From: Candidatus Equihabitans merdae
GTDB lineage: Bacteria; Bacillota; Clostridia; Lachnospirales; Lachnospiraceae
Direction: 5' to 3'
DNA length: 10,835 nucleotides
Assembly (NCBI GenBank): GCA_018065025.1
Contig: JAGHUB010000120.1
Location: forward strand, 1-10,835
Positions within the stretch are counted from its first letter, which is position 1. Each line of letters opens with the position of its first letter. The position numbers were made by a program, and so were the translations under genes. The notes below the pieces were generated by a model. That model made no database searches and was not told the origin of the DNA. It worked only from the letters and a program-made list of their open reading frames with translations. This document shows, piece by piece, positions 7,557 to 10,835 of this stretch.

Positions 7557-7856
7557 ATGGTGACATCAGCGTTCGAAGCAGCCTCAGGGGGCAAACGATA
7601 TTTCAAAGTGGCAGTATTATGCTGGTTTACCAGTACAGGCAGAGCCATGCCTTATCTGATCCGTTATGAAGATGATAGCCAGGAGATGCGGACCTTGCGT
7701 CATATCACAGTCAAGGATTCATCTGCCGAGATGAAGCCCGGATTATTTGTCCAATGGTATCAGTGCAAGTGTCGGTGTGAAGAAAGGGAGGTGTCTTTCT
7801 ACCTCTTCTTCAGACCCGGGGAGAATCGTTGGTTCCTGTCTTTCCCGGAAGGCTGA
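7557..7856 (+). CDS. Small SOS-regulated protein of unknown function
   Basis: 99 residues; I do not recognise the family with confidence. The ATG at 7557 follows AAAAGGAGGAG at optimal spacing; an upstream TTG at 7506 in the same frame is part of the -35 box and is rejected as a start. The protein is soluble-looking, with no signal peptide or clear membrane helix. Features are an aromatic core (YFKVAVLCWFTSTGRAMPYLIRYED, about residues 15-38), a basic stretch (RTLRHITV), a QCKCRCEER segment with three Cys, and an aromatic C-terminus (FYLFFRPGENRWFLSF). It reads as a compact beta-rich fold. The LexA box in its promoter predicts induction by DNA damage. Candidate roles by analogy with other SOS small proteins are a partner of a translesion polymerase, a division inhibitor or a repair accessory; none is shown by the sequence. 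The next gene has its own promoter, so this one appears monocistronic. Confidence 0.75.
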   Translation: MVTSAFEAASGGKRYFKVAVLCWFTSTGRAMPYLIRYEDDSQEMRTLRHITVKDSSAEMKPGLFVQWYQCKCRCEEREVSFYLFFRPGENRWFLSFPEG

Positions 7857-7877
7857 CCGGCGGATCAGACGAAAAAC

Positions 7878-7906
7878 TTGACGATACAGGAGGATAGACG
7901 TTTAAT
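7878..7906 (+). promoter_or_regulatory. Predicted promoter of the EamA transporter gene
   Basis: TTGACG (7878-7883), a 17-base spacer and TTTAAT (7901-7906) lie 22 bases after the stop of the small SOS gene. This gives a leader of about 90 bases before the transporter start. Confidence 0.6.
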
Positions 7907-7964
7907 AAAAGGTGCGTTTGAATATATAGGCGATTCAGACTGATTAATCTAGGATGGAGTAAGT

Positions 7965-7985
7965 TGATACACGAAGGGTGTATCA
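7965..7985 (+). promoter_or_regulatory. Perfect stem-loop in the EamA leader
   Basis: TGATACAC (7965-7972) and GTGTATCA (7978-7985) form an 8-bp perfect inverted repeat around GAAGG. The only Shine-Dalgarno-like purine run near the start (GAAGGG) is in the loop and stem, 15 bases before the ATG. It could be an operator for a dimeric repressor or a translational control hairpin. No T-run follows, so it is not a terminator. Confidence 0.5.
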
Positions 7986-8000
7986 GCATAATGCAGATAT

Positions 8001-8891
8001 ATGGACAAAACATCGATCAAGGCACAGCGACTGGGCTCACTTTTTTGTATTCTCGGCGCTTTGAGCTGGGGCATATCCGGAGCCTGCAGTCAGGCTTTTT
8101 TTCGTGATTATGCGGTAGATACCGTGTGGGTCTTTGCTTTGAGACTGGGAGTCTCAGGATTGATCCTCTTCCCTTATTCTTTAATAACAAAAAAGATCAG
8201 TTTTAAGGCATTGAAGGCAGATCCAAGAGGCTGTCTGGATATTCTGATTTTTACCCTTATGGGGCTTATGCTTTGTCAGATGTCTTACATCAGCGCCATT
8301 CGATGGACCAACGCCGGAACAGCCACGGTTCTTCAGAATCTGTCTGTTGTTTATGTAGCGGTGGTCACATGTGTCATAACCAGACGCTTGCCTGAGAAGA
8401 GGGTTGTCTTATGTATTATCCTGGCTTTACTGGGTGTATTTCTCATTGCCACAGGCGGTCGTTTTGACAGCTTGCAGCTGACACCCAAAGGCATGTTCTG
8501 GGGATTTATGGCAGGTGTAGGTGCCGGTAGTTATACCTTGTTATCCGTTAAGCCTGTTAAAAAATGGGGCAGTAGCCCCATATTGGGTCTGGGCATGTTC
8601 GCCGGCGGTCTTATCGTTGTGCCCCTGACAAAAGCCTGGCAGATTCCTGATTGCCTGGATCTTAGAGGCTGGCTTCTCCTGGGAGCCATCGTTATCGTAG
8701 GTACGGTTATATCCTTTGGCTTCTTCCTTAGCGGCATACGTTTGGTCGGTCCGGTAAAGGGCGCCTTGCTTGGCTGTCTGGAGCCTCTGGTGGCTACATT
8801 GCTGTCTGTTGTCTGGCTTCATACCAGCTTCTCTATAGCCGATATCTTCGGCTTCATATGCATCATGCTGACGGTATTGCTGGTTCCGTAA
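8001..8891 (+). CDS. EamA/DMT superfamily transporter
   Basis: 296 residues, normal for the ten-helix EamA (drug/metabolite transporter) family of the cytoplasmic membrane. Helices can be placed near 13-33, 42-60, 78-97, 103-125, 133-152, 164-182, 192-210, 222-245, 250-270 and 275-296, in two repeats of five. Family landmarks include LSWGISGACSQAFF in the first helix, SAIRWTNAGTATVLQNLSVVYVAV around helices 3-4, and GPVKGALLGCLEPLVATLLSVVWL in helix 9, the usual 'xxExP' position. The substrate cannot be told; relatives export amino acids, nucleosides or other metabolites. An in-frame stop (TAA at 7989) lies just upstream, so ATG 8001 is the first possible ATG. It lacks a well-placed Shine-Dalgarno, which makes the hairpin just before it of interest. 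There is no clear terminator after the stop. Confidence 0.9.
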   Translation: MDKTSIKAQRLGSLFCILGALSWGISGACSQAFFRDYAVDTVWVFALRLGVSGLILFPYSLITKKISFKALKADPRGCLDILIFTLMGLMLCQMSYISAIRWTNAGTATVLQNLSVVYVAVVTCVITRRLPEKRVVLCIILALLGVFLIATGGRFDSLQLTPKGMFWGFMAGVGAGSYTLLSVKPVKKWGSSPILGLGMFAGGLIVVPLTKAWQIPDCLDLRGWLLLGAIVIVGTVISFGFFLSGIRLVGPVKGALLGCLEPLVATLLSVVWLHTSFSIADIFGFICIMLTVLLVP

Positions 8892-8925
8892 GCGAGCGTT
8901 TTTTAAGACAAAATCCTGGGATCAA

Positions 8926-8954
8926 TTCTTAAGATTGAAACCTCAAGATAAAAT
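8926..8954 (+). promoter_or_regulatory. Weak candidate promoter for the GNAT-DUF2156 genes
   Basis: TTCTTA (8926-8931), 17 bases, TAAAAT (8949-8954). The -10 box is good and the -35 box poor. It is the only reasonable candidate that I see in the gap after the EamA gene. Confidence 0.3.
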
Positions 8955-8966
8955 GACACAGATGGT

Positions 8967-9038
8967 AGCAGGAAAAGAACAATAGTGATCCTCTGAAAAG
9001 TGACAGCAGGAAGAGAACGAAAGTGATCATCAGAAAAG
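8967..9038 (+). repeat. Imperfect tandem duplication of a ribosome-binding/start region
   Basis: Bases 8967-9000 and 9005-9038 match at 29 of 34 positions with a period of 38. Each copy holds a purine-rich AGCAGGAA(A/G)AGAAC followed by GTGATC and a GAAAAG end. The second copy provides the real GTG start at 9023. The first copy gives a matching GTG at 8985 that stops after three codons (GTG ATC CTC TGA). Confidence 0.75.
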
Positions 9039-9655
9039 CAACAGCAGAAGATATCCCTCATTTAATTGAATTATGGCAGCAGGCTTTCGGCGATGCGGTT
9101 GAAGATATAGAACTTTTCTTCAAGACAGCCTTTAAGTGTGAGTGGACCTGGGTAGCTGCAGCAATCTCCTTGAAAGGTCAGATGACTTCCGCCACAAACC
9201 TGCAAACAAAATCCTCTGCAAAGCTGTCAGAAGAAACACCGGAGGGTGTTGCCAAACCTGTCAGTGCTTTGTATATGCTGCCTTGTCAGATCGACGGCAA
9301 GCAGGGGTATTACCTGTATGCTCTGGCCACAGATTTGGCCTATCGGGGACGGGGACTGATGGCTTCTTTGATTGGTAAGGCTTTTGAACAGGCCAAGACA
9401 GAAGAAAAGTCCTTCGTCTGGCTCCAGCCGGCAGAAGAATCCCTCTTTTCTTATTATGAGAGAAATGGTTTTGAGTGCCGGATTCCTCGTGGCATGCAGG
9501 GCAAGGTAAATCTGTCTTTTAGCCATGAAGGAAAGCGCTATATAGAGGCAGAGGAACTGACCACAGAAGACTTTGATCAGATGCCTGACCAAGTTCTGTG
9601 TCACGTTTTCGATGAAAGTATGCTATCATGTTTGATTGGTGCTTATCCGCTATAA
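9023..9655 (+). CDS. GNAT-family N-acetyltransferase
   Basis: 210 residues. It opens with MIIRKATAEDIPHLIELW, the usual first strand and helix of a GNAT domain. The acetyl-CoA site (motif A) is visible as LATDLAYRGRGLMASLIG, with the R/Q-x-x-G-x-G/A signature at R108-G109-R110-G111-L112-M113. A motif-B-like stretch follows: WLQPAEESLFSYYERNGFECR. The region around residues 50-75 (KGQMTSATNLQTKSS...) looks like an inserted loop. Substrate unknown; the family acetylates small-molecule or protein amines in the cytoplasm. The GTG start at 9023 has AGGAAGAG at 9008-9015 and the conserved N-terminus begins there. The 82-base gap to the next ORF and common strand suggest cotranscription with the DUF2156 gene. 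Confidence 0.85.
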   Translation: MIIRKATAEDIPHLIELWQQAFGDAVEDIELFFKTAFKCEWTWVAAAISLKGQMTSATNLQTKSSAKLSEETPEGVAKPVSALYMLPCQIDGKQGYYLYALATDLAYRGRGLMASLIGKAFEQAKTEEKSFVWLQPAEESLFSYYERNGFECRIPRGMQGKVNLSFSHEGKRYIEAEELTTEDFDQMPDQVLCHVFDESMLSCLIGAYPL

Positions 9656-9737
9656 GAGAAGACCATGTGCGATTAAGCCTTTGCACAAAAAAGAAGTTAC
9701 ATCAGATGAGAAACACAAATACGAAACGAGTAGTTTT

Positions 9738-10673
9738 ATGCAAGTAAGTGATTTAACAGAAGAGCCTCGTTATTGCAGCACGGAAGAGCTGCTGGAGATC
9801 AAAGAGGCATTCTGGAAGAAAGAGTTCTTTTCCGGAGAATTCGCCAGAGGCAGTCTGGTATTTTGGAATAAGCCATACGGCTATCGTTGGATACGCATCG
9901 ATGATGCTGTTATGATCCTTTACGAGAATGAGAATAAATGGGAGTTCTTTGCCCCTTACCTGGGAAAAGATGTAGCTAAAACCATTGGCCATCTCCTGGA
10001 AATCGGTGCCCGTGAAAACAGGAAGATTATTATCGGTAGTTTCACCCAGGATGTGGGCTTACACCTGATGCAACGTTATCCGGGACAGTTTGAACTTAGC
10101 TATAACCGGGATATGAGTGACTACATCTATCATGTAGAATCTTTGGCCAAGTTAAGCGGCTCCCGTTATCATAAGAAGAAAAACCTGGTGAACAAGTTTA
10201 AGAAGCTGTACAACTGGACTTATCGTTCTCTGACAAAAGATGATAAAGAGGCTTGTCTGGCACTGGATAAGAGCTGGATGGCAGAGCATACGGAATCCGT
10301 TGAATTAGCTGAGGATGTGGAATCACAGGAAGCTATGCAGTTTGAAAGATGGGCCATTTCTCAGGCTTTTGATTACTTCGATGAGCTTGAGCTTTTCGGC
10401 GGTGCCATCTTAGTGGACGATAAACTGGTGGGATTCAGTATCGGTGAACGTATCAGTGAACTGATGAGTGTCACACATTTCGAGAAGGCCGATCTTTCCT
10501 ACACCGGTGTTTTCCAGATTCTTAACCAGCAGTTTGCAGAGCATGAACTGATACCCCGAAACATTACTTATGTAAACCGAGAGGAAGACATGGGACTTAA
10601 AGGATTAAGAAAATCCAAGATGTCTTATTCACCGGATATGATCCTGAATAAGTATTGTTTGATTCAGAAGTAG
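9738..10673 (+). CDS. DUF2156 protein (LPG synthase C-terminal-like, GNAT fold)
   Basis: 311 residues from the ATG at 9738. The landmark is [20 protein letters not shown] with S142-R-Y-H-K-K-K-N and the following NKFKKLY, which matches the 'DYxYxxxxLxxLxGxxYxxKKNxxNxFxxxY' stretch of DUF2156 proteins. These share the double GNAT fold of the C-terminal domain of lysylphosphatidylglycerol synthase. Typical LPG synthases have a large N-terminal membrane domain; it is absent, so this is a soluble form whose acceptor and donor are unknown. Aminoacyl transfer is possible by family but not shown. The frame is open upstream to a TTG at 9636 inside the GNAT gene, but the 34 extra residues are basic and unlike the family, so ATG 9738 is preferred; its Shine-Dalgarno is weak. 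It lies 46 bp before fhs. Confidence 0.8.
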   Translation: MQVSDLTEEPRYCSTEELLEIKEAFWKKEFFSGEFARGSLVFWNKPYGYRWIRIDDAVMILYENENKWEFFAPYLGKDVAKTIGHLLEIGARENRKIIIGSFTQDVGLHLMQRYPGQFELSYNRDMSDYIYHVESLAKLSGSRYHKKKNLVNKFKKLYNWTYRSLTKDDKEACLALDKSWMAEHTESVELAEDVESQEAMQFERWAISQAFDYFDELELFGGAILVDDKLVGFSIGERISELMSVTHFEKADLSYTGVFQILNQQFAEHELIPRNITYVNREEDMGLKGLRKSKMSYSPDMILNKYCLIQK

Positions 10674-10689
10674 AAGTGCAGAATATAAG
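10659..10689 (+). promoter_or_regulatory. Low-confidence promoter before fhs
   Basis: TTGATT (10659-10664) and TATAAG (10684-10689) are 19 bases apart, longer than ideal. They overlap the end of the DUF2156 gene. The alternative is read-through from upstream. Confidence 0.25.
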
Positions 10690-10719
10690 AAAGCAACACA
10701 AGAAATAAGAGGCAATAAA

Positions 10720-10835
10720 ATGACAGATATCGAGATCGCTCAGAGTTGTGAGATGAAGCCCATTACCGCCATCGCTGAGAAAGCAGGCGTCGATGAGAAG
10801 TATTTAGAACAGTATGGCCGCTGGAAAGCCAAGGT
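10720..10835 (+). CDS. fhs: Formate-tetrahydrofolate ligase, 5' end
   Basis: Only the first 38 codons are inside the window. [20 protein letters not shown] followed by [18 protein letters not shown] matches the well-conserved N-terminus of formate-tetrahydrofolate ligase (10-formyl-tetrahydrofolate synthetase). The enzyme joins formate to tetrahydrofolate using ATP in the cytoplasm, making the formyl donor used by AICAR formyltransferase and GAR formylation. AAGAGG (10707-10712) with 7 bases of spacing supports ATG 10720. The 46-base gap upstream is too short to hold a riboswitch, unlike the purH leader. The ATP-binding P-loop would lie beyond the window. Confidence 0.9.
   Translation, partial: MTDIEIAQSCEMKPITAIAEKAGVDEKYLEQYGRWKAK

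Noticed and set aside
7283..7648. N-terminal extension of the AICAR formyltransferase frame on the minus strand (122 more codons)
   Set aside because: This part covers the ZTP aptamer, terminator and promoter, has no family similarity, and the conserved N-terminus starts at ATG 7282 with a good Shine-Dalgarno.
7991..8107. 38-codon ORF starting at ATG 7991, overlapping the EamA start out of frame
   Set aside because: The GAAGGG run is 12 bases away, so initiation is possible, but the peptide has no recognisable character and may be chance. Kept only as an alternative use of the hairpin-borne ribosome-binding site.
9636..9737. TTG start for the DUF2156 protein, overlapping the GNAT gene
   Set aside because: The added 34 residues are basic, unlike the family, and have no Shine-Dalgarno; ATG 9738 fits better, though its own ribosome-binding site is weak.

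Overview
The window looks like chromosomal DNA from a low-to-mid GC member of the Clostridia, most likely Lachnospiraceae or a close relative. The pointers are a clostripain-type peptidase with long acidic C-terminal domains, Gram-positive lipoprotein signals, a stand-alone AICAR formyltransferase of the clostridial type preceded by a ZTP riboswitch, a Firmicutes-type LexA box, and formate-tetrahydrofolate ligase. Assignment is by recognition of protein and RNA motifs only; no search was run.

Left part (1-6028, + strand): an extracellular protease/lipoprotein cluster. It holds the 3' end of a clostripain-family (C11) protein with a long tail of beta-sandwich-like repeats, then a lipoprotein made of similar repeats that starts inside the previous stop codon (ATGA overlap), then a lipoprotein with an HExxH zinc-metallopeptidase core. 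A convergent, bidirectional terminator at 6051-6087 closes this cluster and the gene facing it.

Middle part (6104-8891): a minus-strand AICAR formyltransferase gene with a well-formed promoter, a ZTP (pfl) riboswitch and an intrinsic terminator in its leader. Divergent from it is a 99-residue protein of unknown function whose promoter carries a perfect LexA-type palindrome between the -35 and -10 boxes, so it is predicted to be DNA-damage induced. Next comes an EamA/DMT transporter with its own predicted promoter and a perfect stem-loop just upstream of its start codon.

Right part (8892-10835, + strand): a GNAT acetyltransferase whose ribosome-binding/start region is duplicated 38 bp upstream, a DUF2156-type protein (GNAT-like fold related to the C-terminal domain of lysylphosphatidylglycerol synthases), and the first 38 codons of formate-tetrahydrofolate ligase (fhs).

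Functional links: fhs makes 10-formyl-tetrahydrofolate, the co-substrate of AICAR formyltransferase, and the ZTP riboswitch senses the ZMP/ZTP that builds up when that folate is short. The most interesting points are the SOS-controlled small unknown gene beside the ZTP-controlled gene, the protease/lipoprotein repeat cluster, and the duplicated start region. I saw no tRNA, rRNA, CRISPR array or insertion sequence.
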